64,000 nucleotides of DNA from Chaetoceros tenuissimus (GCA_021927905.1 BLLK01000069.1:1488001-1552000); one strand, 5' to 3'; counted from the stretch's first letter, positions 31,549 through 42,743 are shown. The notes: a model not told the origin generated them from the sequence alone. Program-made: numbers and translations.

Positions 31549-32526
31549 ATGCATCTTTTGGAAAGAATTTTGTTGCTAGTAGCAGTCAGCTATGCAAGTG
31601 CAAAGGAATGGGAGATGCCTGCTGACTGTAAAAGTGACTCAGACGGAGGAAGATTAGGATACCATGAGCCTGCACCGACAGATACATTCCTATCAAACTG
31701 CAACAATCCTTTGAAGCGTGAACTATGGCGTGTTTTCAAGAAAGAAACTGGTACTGCATACATCATCCCGAATCCCTCTGGCTTGGGGCTTGTGTATAAT
31801 ATCTGTGATGAATATGGTGGATTTGGGCCTATGGCGGATCAATATATCGTCAAAGATGCAAACAAATATGGGTTATGTAATGGAGATTCTTCTCTCGTCA
31901 ATGACATTGATCCAGATGTTGCACTAAAATTTACAACAATATTTCACAGGCATACAAAATTTACAAATAAGAATGGTGCCATTGACCCATGGGTTCCGGA
32001 TGACGATGTTATTGCAGCATGTGATACTCTGAGTAAAGATAGCACTGCTATGAATTATTGTAATGACGTCAAGGGGAAATGTTCTAACGGTTCCTGCACT
32101 GAGCAAATTATCATTCCAGATAGCGATACAGTAAATATTCTTGTTCAAGCTTTGAATTTGATTTATGGAGTAAAAGAAGTTGGAGAGTCTTGCTCCATAA
32201 AAGAGTGGGGTGCGACACACCAGTGCCCAGTTGCAGGATGTATCGAACCACCTGCTGGATGTAACTACAGCTCCCAGCATTATTCAATTACATTCTTGCG
32301 CGACTGCTGTGAAAAAATGTGCTATATGGTTGATGACCTGGGTAACGAATGCGATATGAATGGACCAATTCCTTCTGACGAAGTTTCTGATGGAGCCACA
32401 ATTGGATTGAGCAACGGAAGTGATCAACCTTCAAATCAAAACAGTACTTCAGGTGCATTCGACCTTCATAGAATTAAATTCTTTGGAATTGCAAATCTTG
32501 GACTTTTATTGCTTGTTCTCTTTTAA
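31549..32526 (+). CDS. Secreted, probably GPI-anchored cysteine-rich protein
   Basis: A single exon of 325 residues. The N-terminal signal peptide MHLLERILLLVAVSYASAKE is clear. The body has about 16 cysteines, including EQIIIPDSD...CSIKEWGATHQCPVAGC and FLRDCCEKMCYMVDDLGNEC, so several disulphides are likely. The last 17 residues (IKFFGIANLGLLLLVLF) are hydrophobic with no charged residues after them and follow a Ser/Asn/Gly-rich stretch, the usual form of a GPI-anchor signal. No known domain recognised; location at the cell surface is predicted, function unknown. Confidence 0.8.
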   Translation: MHLLERILLLVAVSYASAKEWEMPADCKSDSDGGRLGYHEPAPTDTFLSNCNNPLKRELWRVFKKETGTAYIIPNPSGLGLVYNICDEYGGFGPMADQYIVKDANKYGLCNGDSSLVNDIDPDVALKFTTIFHRHTKFTNKNGAIDPWVPDDDVIAACDTLSKDSTAMNYCNDVKGKCSNGSCTEQIIIPDSDTVNILVQALNLIYGVKEVGESCSIKEWGATHQCPVAGCIEPPAGCNYSSQHYSITFLRDCCEKMCYMVDDLGNECDMNGPIPSDEVSDGATIGLSNGSDQPSNQNSTSGAFDLHRIKFFGIANLGLLLLVLF

Positions 32527-32856
32527 AAAAGTAGACTAGACTAGAAGATTAAACTAAAACTAATTAAAAGAAGCTCGCTAGCTCTTTATTTGTCGAGGTT
32601 ACCTAGCCATTTACCAATAATGAGACTTTCTACGATGTGATGATGTGATGTGAACTGCATACGCTTAGTGAAGATACTCGTATGTTCATGTGATTACTCG
32701 TATGGATAATTGTGGTTTCAGCTACTAGGTCTATTCTCTCTTCTGTCGGTTACAAGAAATAGGAGTATCAAAGTGGAGAAAAGTGCTGTATTGGGGCTTT
32801 TAGTTGAAGGAAGTTTTTCTAGATATTCGACCATATACGTATCTATCATCTATCAA
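32527..32856. other. Intergenic region
   Basis: 330 bp between two plus-strand genes; includes a short GATGTGATGATGTGATG repeat near 32635. No supported gene. Confidence 0.5.
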
Positions 32857-33287
32857 ATGCCTTTTAGGCCCCTCGTATATCTTTTGTTTTTCTTGACATT
32901 ATCAAACACCATGTCATCTCCGGTATCAGAGATAAAGCTGGCATTTAGTCAGTGGACAGACGCTTACAATAGAGGCAATATCGATGGTACCTTGAAGGTT
33001 ATGCGGACCTGCCAACAATTAGATATGTTAGTGGTAAAAATGTTATAATAGGGAAAGAAGAAGTCTGCAAAGTGTTCAGAGAGAAAGGTACAAAGGGATT
33101 TCTGGAGTTAGTTCATTTTGAAGCGGAGTGCTTCGGAGGTGACGCGATCTGTTTTGGAAAATATAAATTGAGCGAGGATATAAAGGATGGAAAAAAGGAT
33201 GAAGAAATTGTTCATGAAGGATGTTTTACTGTTCATGAAAGAAAGTTGAATGGGCAATGGAAGATAATAAGCGATCATTCTTCCTAA
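32857..33287 (+). CDS. NTF2-like (SnoaL/DUF4440-type) small protein, one apparent frameshift
   Basis: From ATG at 32857 the first frame gives a hydrophobic leader (PLVYLLFFLTLSNTMS) and IKLAFSQWTDAYNRGNIDGTL, the first helix of an NTF2-like fold. The next expected residues, EGYADLPTIRYVSGKNVIIG, are in a neighbouring frame. That frame continues through FREKGTKGFLELVHFEAE and GCFTVHERKLNGQWKIISDHSS to the stop at 33287. The span is 431 bp, one short of a multiple of three, so a single missing base near 32995 explains it; no intron fits. NTF2-like proteins bind or transform small ligands; the substrate is unknown. Read it as a recent pseudogene or a sequence error. Convergent with the beta-galactosidase gene. 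Confidence 0.6.
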
Positions 33288-33360
33288 ATCATACATCACT
33301 AGTTCAAGGCAAAGAATGCAATGGATAATCATAGCTCAGGAATATTGTTCCTACATACAT

Positions 33361-36300
33361 TTATTCGAACTTAGCTCTGAAAAGACGGATGAGAAAGTCT
33401 TCGTCATTCTTTTCAACTCTCTCCAACTCAAGATTTTGCCACAGAATTCTAAATTGATACATCATCCCCATCTGATTCTTGAGGGCAAGAATAATTTTTG
33501 TATCTTCCCATCTGAGAAGGTATGTCATTATTTTCAATTGGGCATAACCAAAAGCTATAGGCGAAAGAATTCGATTGTATGAGAAACATTATAATGACGA
33601 GTTTTCGGGGGAAAACAAACGTGTTTATCCTCACCTTCCTTCATAAATTTTATCTGGTTTCAATAAATACTTGTCGTAGACGCAAGGGCTCCAAGAGACG
33701 TCACCTCCAATCCCCATGCTATAAAGATCGACGTTGATAAAAAGATTATCTCTTCCTATTTGCCTCGGCTCCAATTTATGAGTATGAGTAGCTTGATGTA
33801 ATTCTTGTTGATTGTGTAAAAGTGCACTAAAATCAAATGTATGCCTTCCCTTGTCATCATTACAGGCTGCAATTAAAAATCCTTTCGAAGCTTTATTACG
33901 AAGACATAACCACGAACAATCGGATCTGGAGCCATTTTCGGATGGAACAATGTAGTCGTAGCCTTTACTACTAGACCACAGTCCAAGTTCACTTCCCGCT
34001 TTTCGGTCCTGGTAGTTCTCATTGTCACCTAAACCAAGGTAAAGGATATTATTCAAAGTTTCATCAGCTGTGAAGTGAAAACCAATTCGAGGAAAAGATG
34101 GTATGGTTCTATGAAACACTCCTTGAAGAGGGTCTACACTCACTGTCAGATTAACACATCCATCACTCCTGAAGTTGTAGATAATCTGCATTGTAAATAT
34201 TATCTTCTCTTCAGCGACCATGTCAATATCGCACTGTATAATAGCGGCATTTTGTGATAATTTCAATGACTTAACATTTTTGCACTTAGGGATCGGAGGT
34301 TTGTCTGGGCAGAGATATTTAGACCAGCGGTAGTGATAACTGTACTTGAAGAATACATTTTCAACCAAACGTATGTGCCATGCTACCCATGTTGGCATTA
34401 GACCTAGAATTCTGTCGATGCCGCCTCTGTCATTGTCAGTGGCTGCTCTAGTAAAATTGGGTAACAGAGGTTTTGTTAAAAGCTCCATTCCAGCAGTGTT
34501 CTTGAATGAGTCTAAACAACCAGTCTTTTTACTCAAAACTGCAGCTACTCTCAAGTATTTCTCGTTCTTCCTTCGAATCCAAATCTCTACAGAGTCCATT
34601 GTGTCTTGAACCTTGATATCATGAGCAAGCTCTCTTAAGTGAAAATTACCAGGAAGACGACTGCGAAAGATGGGCATGTTCTTGACTAGCTCAATTCTCT
34701 CAAAAGCAATAGGCTCTGAAACAATTTTATCGCCGATGCGCTGCCAAGACTTCGGTTTTCGGAAAAACCATCGGAAAGTAATCCAGCATCTATTGGAGTC
34801 TACTAAATACCGGGAAGCTCTATCCAATGTATGAACAACAATTGATGAAAATGATTTTTCGTTTGCCTTTGGATAGTGAACAAATTTGTCAATGGATTTT
34901 GACGAATCATTAGAGTTTGCAGAGACATCAATATTTCCATCCTTTTGACAATCATCTGTTGTGTAATAAAATTCAACGTAGAAATCTTCCCACGAAAATG
35001 TGTGAAACGTCTTCTCAAAAATGAACTCTACGTCTTCGTTAAGAGTGCCTACTATAGACATAGTCTTGCTTTCATCAGACGCAGTCCTTTTGGGAAGTTT
35101 AAGTTTTATTGACTGTTGCAGATACTTTGCTTCGAAAGCTGCAGGATGTGGTTTTCGATCAGGCGAAAATAGACCGTTGATACAAAACTGGGCATCATGA
35201 ACTTTTGAATACGGCTCACTCTCAAAATCTCCACCTGTTGAAAATAGAATACGATGAGCATTACGAAACATTTCAAATTAAACACTCCTATTCATAACTT
35301 ACCATATCCATAATGTGTTCCAGACATATTGGGAAGTTTTATACCTTGGTCTGAAAATAGAAGAAGAATTAGAAATGATGTCTAAGGTATAAGTCGATGA
35401 ATAAGGAAAGATACGTACCAATCATATCCCAAATAAACCCTCCCTGAAGATTAGGCAAAGATTCGTCACGGAAGGCGTCCCAATACTCACGCAGATTTCC
35501 ATTACTATTCCCCATGGCATGACTGCAAAGACAACAGAAAACGTTAGGCTGACAATTTTGTAATTTAAGTACCAACAAACTTTTCCAAACTTACGAGTAT
35601 TCACACAGTATCACAGGCCTGTCTGCATATTGCTGTGCAAGATCAATAGTCTTCTGAACATTGGAATACATGGGACAAACAACATCTGTTAATTCAGTCT
35701 GCCCCGAGCCCTCGAAAAAGTCCCCTCCACCCTCATAACATATCGGCCGAGATTTATCAAGTAGTTGCAGACTTTCTCTCGCTAGATTCAAGTTGCGACC
35801 ACGTCCGCATTCATTTCCAAGAGACCAAAGAATTATTGACGTATGGTTTCTATCACGTTCAACCATACGAGTAACTCTTTCATTGAAAGCGTGTGCCCAG
35901 GCAAAGTCATCAGCAAGCTTCCCCATTGGCATCATCCCATGAGTTTCAATGTTAGCTTCGTCACAAACAAAGATTCCGTAGAAATCACAAAGTCGGTAAA
36001 ATGGAACTGCGTTGGGGTAATGACTTGTTCTGATAGCATTGAAGTTGAAACGTTTTGCTAGTATGATATCTTTCATCATACTCTCAACTGTAACTGTTTT
36101 TCCAGTGATAGGGTCGTGTTCATGTCTATTTACCCCACATATTGTGATGTGTTTATTATTGACAAGAAGTCGTCCATCACAAATGTCTACAGTTCGAAAA
36201 CCTATGCGGCAAGATTCAACCTGACATAAGGTCTCTTTGTCATCACAGCTGCTTACCAAACCAATCACAAGAGTATACAAATTTGGAGCTTCATCTGACC

Positions 36301-37882
36301 AAAACTTAATACATTGAACCAAAGAAGATACATTGATTGACCGACTTGACTTTTCATCTGGGTCTGCTAATTCTTGAACGTCTGACCAAATCAGTTCACC
36401 TTGACTCAAATTTGATTTCTTGTTGACATCAGATATAGCACTTAACTGCTCGTCAGCAAAAAGTTTCAAGCAAATCTTCTTATTTTGATAAGTAGCTTTT
36501 GACTTTTCTTTTAATTCGACACATATATTCAATCTACCAATACCTCGGGAAATATCAACGGCATCCCCTTGAACTCGAAAATCTACAATATCCATATCAA
36601 AGGGCCGCCTCGTCATTTCTACTGAGCGAAAGATCCCTCCATTCCACCAATGATCTTGGTCCTCCAAGTAAGAACCATCACAGAAACGACAAACAACGAC
36701 ATGCATTACATTATTGCAATCCCTCAAATGAGGAGTGATGTCAAATGAAGCAGATAATCTTGAATCTTGTGAATATCCTACGTATTCATGATTCACAAAC
36801 AAGAAGAAGGCTGCTTCTACACCATGAAAAGTAATCATAAAGTCGTTAGATAAAGTTCGCATATCTCCTGTCCATTTCGAAGGCAAATCAAAGGTAAGTT
36901 TGTAGACTCCACTAGGGTTATCATCGGGTACAAAGGGTGCAATGCATGGAAAAGGATATCGTATGTTTGTATAGATTGGATTATCAGGGATGCCCTCAAT
37001 CATTGTCCACTTCGACGGAACAGTCATTGCTATCCATTCCCTTACTTCATTTTTTGGGAGTTTCTTTGGAAAAAATGACATGATTTTCTGAAGAAAGGGG
37101 AGGTGGTGACTATCACTGTCGTCATAATCATTGTAAACCACGTCAAGTGCCCTTTCCACTGTAGCTCGTAATTGAAATTCCCATTGATTTCCATCAAGAT
37201 TCCAGACATTTGGTGCAAGATCCATATAATCTTTTGATTTGTATCTCGCATCATAGTTTTCATGAGCAGTAGCTGTCAATTCAGGACGACAAGCAACTTC
37301 TCTCGCGCAGTTTTCATCCAACATGTATCTCATCCAAGAAGTTACCATTGGCAATCTATTGCATGATGTAAAATTTGGATCCATCCATGGCCGACCAGAA
37401 AATCTTCGAAAGACACGACGCCATGCTATCCATAGATTTATGGCAAGAAGTGTAGACCATACATAAAACCCTTTCCAAAGGTCATCTACGATATGGTTTG
37501 GACAATCTTCAATATAACATTCCAACTTGCCGAGATGTGCAAAAGATTGATGTTTAGTAGTATCGTATAAAGCAATCAATTCAACTGTATATGGTAGCCA
37601 ACGTCTAGTTATAAAAAATGTAATTGTAGCAAAAAATAGGAAATGTGTCACGTGATTACATGGCATAATCCACATTGTAAGGAATCTATTGATGTAAATG
37701 TCTATAGGGAATTTGTTGGGCAAGTTTCTTCTATTTGGCGATGTTTTGGAATAGCGATGTGCTTTTTGAATTGATGGCGGCACTGTATATGCATGTGCAT
37801 CTGGAAAGATGTGGTCCATGGCTTTGATGTTTCCATCGATGACATCTGCATCAGTAGTGCAATCCTCATCTTCTTCCCTCAT
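33361..37882 (-). CDS. Membrane-anchored LacZ-type beta-galactosidase, GH2 (5 exons)
   Basis: Exons are 37882-35595, 35522-35419, 35350-35303, 35234-33635 and 33511-33361; the phases (2,1,1,2) all agree, giving 1396 residues. Introns of 66, 68, 68 and 123 nt are all GT-AG. Hydrophobic segments at about 68-100 and 138-157 precede the enzyme, so it looks like an anchored protein, unlike soluble bacterial LacZ. GH2 signatures are complete: GVNRHEHDP, the acid/base Glu691 in [10 protein letters not shown], and the nucleophile Glu761 in ILCEYS|HAMGNS, where the motif itself is split by intron 1. Then come the TIM-barrel end ([11 protein letters not shown]) and the C-terminal beta-sandwich. The last exon (ending [11 protein letters not shown]) has no ATG of its own. 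Expected reaction: hydrolysis of beta-galactosides; the natural substrate may be a polysaccharide or glycolipid. Confidence 0.9.
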
Positions 37883-38299
37883 TTTTTATTTTCAAGGAAG
37901 ACAGTACACTATCCCGATGTTCTTGCTTTCACCTGTGTCTATCTACTTCGAAATGATGTATTAGTAGGGGTGAGATGTATGTTGTCTATGAAGATGTGAA
38001 GAGCAGATGAGCTAAAAAAAATAGATGAAAACGAAAGGATGAGAAGGCTTTATTTTACTTGACAGCTAACAATGACTTCCATCCCTGCCTGTCAATATGT
38101 ACCTGACAGATGTCTATAGCTAAAATTGCGTATAGTATTGAAAGTACGTACCAATGTTCGAAAAGCTTCTTCGCACTTTCGTTGCCGAAACAACAACAAA
38201 ATCTTAATGTTCAGTAACAACACTAAACATCAGACTCTTCTCCCTCGATAACAAGTTCAAGTCTACCCTTTCTCTAATTTATCAAAATATATAATTAAA
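37883..38299. other. Divergent intergenic region, beta-galactosidase / RPN13
   Basis: 417 bp with no ORF or RNA feature that I can support. Confidence 0.5.
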
Positions 38300-39623
38300 A
38301 TGAATGCTGAACTTTTAGCAATGCTTGGCGGGTCAATGCCTGGAGCTTCCAGTCGCCGTGAAAATGAACCCAAGACTATCTTATCTTTCAAGGCTGGAAA
38401 GATGATCGCAGAACGTCAACCAGTAAGTATCTTTGAACATTCACCCTAATTCTTTGCTGCCACTCCACTTGAATTTAGAAACATGAAGAAATATTGAAGT
38501 CTATTCTCTAACTGTGCTTTCAATATCATAGTCTGGTAAATACATGGTCACACCAGATCAACGTCGAGGAACACTCGAAGTCAATTGGACAGCATCCTCC
38601 TCCTCTTCATCTGCTGGAGTACTCAAACTTGAATGGAAAGATCGTCGCACACGCGCTGTTGTAGAAACGTTCCCTATTTTCCCAGAAGATGACTGCACCT
38701 ATAGCAAGGTTGATACTGGTCCAGGGAGAGAAAAAGATAGAGTATACCTTCTTCAATATGGAAATGCAAGCGAACGTAGAATTTTCTTTTGGATGCAGGA
38801 GAAAGAGGAAGGAAATCAAGATGAAGAATTTTGTATCAAGATAAATACATTCATGGCTGATCCAGAGGAAGCAGCTGCTGCAGCAACTGGAAAACCAAAG
38901 AAGGAGAAGACTGAGAGTAAAAAGAAAAGTGAAAAATCTTCAGATGCAGATGCTTCTACTGGTCAGATTCAGAGTAGTGAGCTTCAGGCAATCATGCAGG
39001 GATTGAATACAAGTGCTGGTGGAGAAGGTAATGCTGCGCCTTCTCCAGGACAAGTAGACGCTTTGAGCAGTATTCTTGGAAACTTGGGTATTCCGCAAAA
39101 TACCAATGCTTCAGCATCAACTGCTTCTGGCAATACAGATGACGCAACTGCACCAGCTGGATCCGGAGGATTGACTCTTTCAGATCTCCAGGGGGCTATG
39201 GCTGGTCTTGCAACAACATCTCCTACCAGTGCAGCTTCAGCATCAATTCAGGCTCCTGGGCCAAATCTCGCAGATGTGGCAACTTCTGAAAATGTAATTG
39301 AGAGTGGAATCCTTGAAAATGAAGAAGTCAAGCAGAAATTAATCGAACTCTTGCCTGAAAATCAGCGTACTGAAGAGCATTTGATGGAAAATCTAAGAAG
39401 CCCACAAGTGAGACAATGTCTGGCATCTCTATCAGCTGCTTTATGCGATGAAGGAATGGACGGATTTAATAGCATTTTAGCAAACTTTTCACTTAGACCT
39501 GAAGATGGAGCAATTGCAATGATGTCTGGTAATCCAATACAAGCATTTTTGGACTGCGTCTTGAAAAGTGTACAGAGAGAAAAGGAAGAAGAAGGTAAGA
39601 ATGATGATGCTGAAATGAAGTAG
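38300..39623 (+). CDS. ADRM1: Proteasome ubiquitin receptor RPN13/ADRM1 (2 exons)
   Basis: Exon 1 38300-38422 and exon 2 38532-39623, joined in phase 0 over a 109-nt GTAAGT...ATAG intron, give 404 residues (human ADRM1 is 407). Exon 1 supplies ILSFKAGKM, the first strand of the Pru domain; exon 2 continues GTLEVNWT, GVLKLEWKDR and RIFFWMQEK, the Pru beta-strands that bind ubiquitin and RPN2. A Gly/Ala/Ser-rich linker (residues about 150-275) follows. The C-terminal DEUBAD domain (about 285-395, with LIELLPENQRTEEHLMENL and LRPEDGAIAM) recruits and activates UCH37. All parts of a functional receptor are present. It ends 111 bp before the convergent MDR gene. Confidence 0.95.
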
Positions 39624-39734
39624 ACGATGACACGATCTTCATGGATCACAATCGAAGCAGAAAAATCATTTTATAATTATAAATATGTAATTAGTCATTA
39701 GGCAGATAGTCTTTCTTTTGGCAGAGTTGAAAGA

Positions 39735-40712
39735 TTATGAAGAAATATTGAATATGATTTTTCCTTTGGATCTCCTACTCTTTAGAAGCGCGAATGCTTT
39801 CTCCAGCCCTTCTTCATCAAAACTCATCAAGTTGGTGGGTGGTCGATCGCCTATTCTATCCAACAGCTCTACAATTTGCTCAAGGTCGGCAGTATTTGCA
39901 TTCATCATAATGATACTTTCACGTTCCTTTTCTTTACCAAGAAAAGCCCTTGTCCACTTTGCAGCTGATCCATTGAGAGCTGTGAATTGCCCAACCTCTT
40001 CTTTGAGTAGAACAAGGGATTTCTCCCAATAATCTTCTCCTCCACCGGAATTTGTTGCTGCGTCGTAAACACAATCAAATTTTCCTTTGTTATTTTCAAA
40101 GAATGCAGTCAGCTCACTTTCATTCTGATAGTTGATAACTTCCGTCGCACCGTTCTTACGAACAAGCTCCTCATTCTTTTTGGAGCAAATTGCAACTACA
40201 CGTGTTACGCCAACTGCTTTACATAACTGAAGACCTGCAATACCACAACCACCGCTCGCACCAATTACAAGAACAGACTTGCCTTCTTGCTTTGATCCTT
40301 GCTTGTCTACTATCTTTCCTTTTTGTAAACATTGTAGCGCGCTTTGATATGCAACACCTAGTGCAGCATACTCAGCCATTGACCAATCAGACTTTGCTTT
40401 TGCAACCTTTGCAGCATCTGCAACTGTGAATTCTGCTACACTTCCTGGTGCTGTCCCATAGATTATGTCACCTACATCAAATTTATTTTTAGCTTCGGCT
40501 CCAACTTCAACCACTGTGCCACAAAAATCCATACCGACAACAGAACCTAGAGCTGCTCTAGGAAGCTTGTAATCTACTGGATTGATGGCAGCAGAGTTAA
40601 CTTTTACTTTCACCTCATTCTTATTCTTTTCAGCATCGAACTTTGGAACAGTGAAATTTTCTGAGAAGGACATGGTGAATCCTAAGAACCCTTTTCTAAT
40701 TGCTGCTTTCAT
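39735..40712 (-). CDS. Zinc-less MDR-family oxidoreductase (quinone oxidoreductase-like)
   Basis: A single exon of 325 residues. It has the GroES-like N-terminal half (VKVKVNSAAINPVDYKL, GMDFCGTVVEVGAEA, KFDVGDIIYG) and a Rossmann half with the NADPH motif VLVIGASGGCGIAGLQL. It lacks the GHE zinc signature and the structural-zinc cysteine cluster, placing it with quinone oxidoreductases and RTN4IP1-like reductases. Expected reaction: NADPH-dependent reduction of quinones or other activated carbonyl compounds. No signal peptide is evident, so cytosolic or mitochondrial. A later ATG (MSFSENF) is a possible alternative start. Confidence 0.88.
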   Translation of the reverse strand: MKAAIRKGFLGFTMSFSENFTVPKFDAEKNKNEVKVKVNSAAINPVDYKLPRAALGSVVGMDFCGTVVEVGAEAKNKFDVGDIIYGTAPGSVAEFTVADAAKVAKAKSDWSMAEYAALGVAYQSALQCLQKGKIVDKQGSKQEGKSVLVIGASGGCGIAGLQLCKAVGVTRVVAICSKKNEELVRKNGATEVINYQNESELTAFFENNKGKFDCVYDAATNSGGGEDYWEKSLVLLKEEVGQFTALNGSAAKWTRAFLGKEKERESIIMMNANTADLEQIVELLDRIGDRPPTNLMSFDEEGLEKAFALLKSRRSKGKIIFNISS

Positions 40713-41010
40713 TTTGAGTTGTTGAAGGGTGAGGAGAGGAAGGTCGCAAGATCTATGGATGGTAATAGAAGACAGTTATGAAAAGTTAATTAATATAAGA
40801 ATGATATTCCTAAAAACACTCCATTTCCTCAACTGCGAATTTGTTTGCCAATGCTTTCGATGTACACGTCATCAGTAACCGTCATACATAACCGTCACTT
40901 GAAATAGAATGGATTTTTTTACTCTTTTTTACCTTACAATTATGAGATATATTATATACATATGTATGTATTTACACCTTTTAACTTTGAAGACTTTCGA
41001 GACTATCAGC

Positions 41011-41871
41011 TCAATCAGTGACAGCCCTTGATTGCAGTGATGAAAACAATATAAGCCAAAAGAAAGATACTGACGCCATGAATGATATTCTGAAATGCTT
41101 TGGTACAAAACTGAAAGATACAAACATCGCTGGGCCCCAAATCATCCAGCATGTTTGCAATAAAGAATTTTGATTTATATCTGTCATATACTTCCCAATT
41201 GCTTCTGCAAAGGAATGCTTGAATACGACTGCTTTGATCAAGTATGCTATTGGTAATGCCACAAGGGGTTGGATTGCAAACATGTCAAATACGACCTTCA
41301 TTCCAGCTGTTGTGATCTTGGTACTCGCCCCAAATAAAGAAGTGAATAGATTATTGTAGATAAATTCTTGGCAGATACCTTGATACAAACCTCCATAGGC
41401 CAAGAAAGCTAGGTTGCGCTTCAGATTGAAGTTAAAGTTTGGTAGGAAAGTTTTTCTCCTGATTGCAACTACGCCGCCGCGAGTTTCAAGTTCATTCTGA
41501 TTCACTTGTGATATTCGAGTGTTGGCTTGAGCGACGCAATCTGCAGCAGATGCCTTGAGTGCGCAGATGATGAATGCGGCAGCATAGGGATAGGCGATGA
41601 AGAAATTATTCAACGGCCCACATGCTGGAATAGAAATACTACCTGCTCTTAAAGTAGTGATGCAATTTCTTGTATGCCTTGATAATTGCATATGCCTTCT
41701 TTTATTAGATGATTCGTCTTTCTTATTCTGAATTTGAGTGGAAGATTCTGTGAAACTTAAGGGTGGTGCCAGAGTAGTAGACGTTCTCATCAGGTGAGAT
41801 TGAAATGCCGTTGCTTGAGCAGCAATACATACAACAACAAGAATATTTTTCATCGAGAATAGAAGTGCCAT
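41011..41871 (-). CDS. Mpv17/PMP22-family membrane protein, plastid-targeted
   Basis: A single exon of 286 residues. The start MALLFSMKNILVVVCIAAQATAFQSH is a signal peptide ending in ATAFQ, an ASAFAP-like plastid junction; MKNILVV at residue 7 is an alternative start. From about residue 90 the chain matches Mpv17/PMP22: YPYAAAFIICALKASAADCVAQ, YGGLYQGICQEFIYNN, QPLVALPIAYLIK, and the signature W-x-I-W-G-P...SFVPKHFRISFMASVSFFWLILFSS. Four membrane helices are expected. Family members lie in mitochondrial, peroxisomal or plastid membranes and are thought to act as channels or in membrane homeostasis; the solute is unknown. Confidence 0.85.
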   Translation of the reverse strand: MALLFSMKNILVVVCIAAQATAFQSHLMRTSTTLAPPLSFTESSTQIQNKKDESSNKRRHMQLSRHTRNCITTLRAGSISIPACGPLNNFFIAYPYAAAFIICALKASAADCVAQANTRISQVNQNELETRGGVVAIRRKTFLPNFNFNLKRNLAFLAYGGLYQGICQEFIYNNLFTSLFGASTKITTAGMKVVFDMFAIQPLVALPIAYLIKAVVFKHSFAEAIGKYMTDINQNSLLQTCWMIWGPAMFVSFSFVPKHFRISFMASVSFFWLILFSSLQSRAVTD

Positions 41872-42230
41872 GGTAATATGTTAAATTTGAGAACAAAGAA
41901 AACTAATCTTTTTATGAAGAGAGTGCCACAGAGAACATGACTTCAACATGGAGAAGATCAAAAGTCAAGTGTTGCGTGTCAGAAAAAGATGCAAAATTCA
42001 AAATAGTGGCAGAATTCTCGTGCGTTGAAAATAAAACTGAAAAATAGGCCTTTCAAGAGACCATTGCTAGATAGCTATTTAGATAGACAGGTAGTAGGTT
42101 ATGATAAAATGTAAAAAAGAAAAAAAGGTTCTTTTTGATTTTTATTATCAAATAATTTACCAAAACAAATATATCATAGTATTTAGGATCAAATCTATTT
42201 GTATATCCCTTTTTTTTGATTCCTTGATAT
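41872..42230. other. Intergenic region
   Basis: 359 bp between two minus-strand genes, with A/T homopolymer runs near 42115 and 42210. No gene supported. Confidence 0.5.
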
Positions 42231-42743
42231 TTATTTTCTCTTAACTTTTTTCTCTCCTACGGCAACCCCAGTGACCACCATTCGTAAAGGTCCTGTGAAA
42301 TCATTAGGAACCCATATTCCGTGTTTCTCTCCAGGTGCCATGTGCAAAAATGTCCCTGGTTTCACTTGTTTATCTTCCCCGTTGATTTGAAACATTCCAC
42401 TTCCTTCAATCACATAAAATAATTCATGCATAGTTTCATGAGAATGTGGAGGCATCATTATCTGACCAGGAAGAAATGTAGCTACACTGAATCCTACAAG
42501 ATTAGGAATCACAAAAGGTTCCAGTAGCTGTTGCTTTGTAATGGGCCGCCCGTGTTCATCAACATGAACTGTATTACGAACTGGAGTCGACTCTAGTGAC
42601 TTTATTGTACCAGAAAGAGGTCCAGTGTTTGCTCTTTCCGTTACAGCATGATTCATTGAGGTGAGAGAAGCCCCAATGGCTATTCCAAACAGAAATACTA
42701 TTAGATGATCAATTTTGGCATATCGGAGAAAATTGCACTTCAT
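42231..42743 (-). CDS. Membrane-anchored single-domain cupin
   Basis: A single exon of 170 residues. One N-terminal hydrophobic segment (HLIVFLFGIAIGASL) probably anchors it or serves as an uncleaved signal. The rest is a cupin_2 barrel. Motif 1 PPHSHETMHELFYVIEG supplies two His and one Glu, and motif 2 PGTFLHMAPGEKHGIW supplies the last His, so a complete metal site is present. This cupin class includes dioxygenases, isomerases and non-enzymatic sensors; I cannot tell which. It faces the lumen or outside if the anchor is type II. Confidence 0.82.
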   Translation of the reverse strand: MKCNFLRYAKIDHLIVFLFGIAIGASLTSMNHAVTERANTGPLSGTIKSLESTPVRNTVHVDEHGRPITKQQLLEPFVIPNLVGFSVATFLPGQIMMPPHSHETMHELFYVIEGSGMFQINGEDKQVKPGTFLHMAPGEKHGIWVPNDFTGPLRMVVTGVAVGEKKVKRK

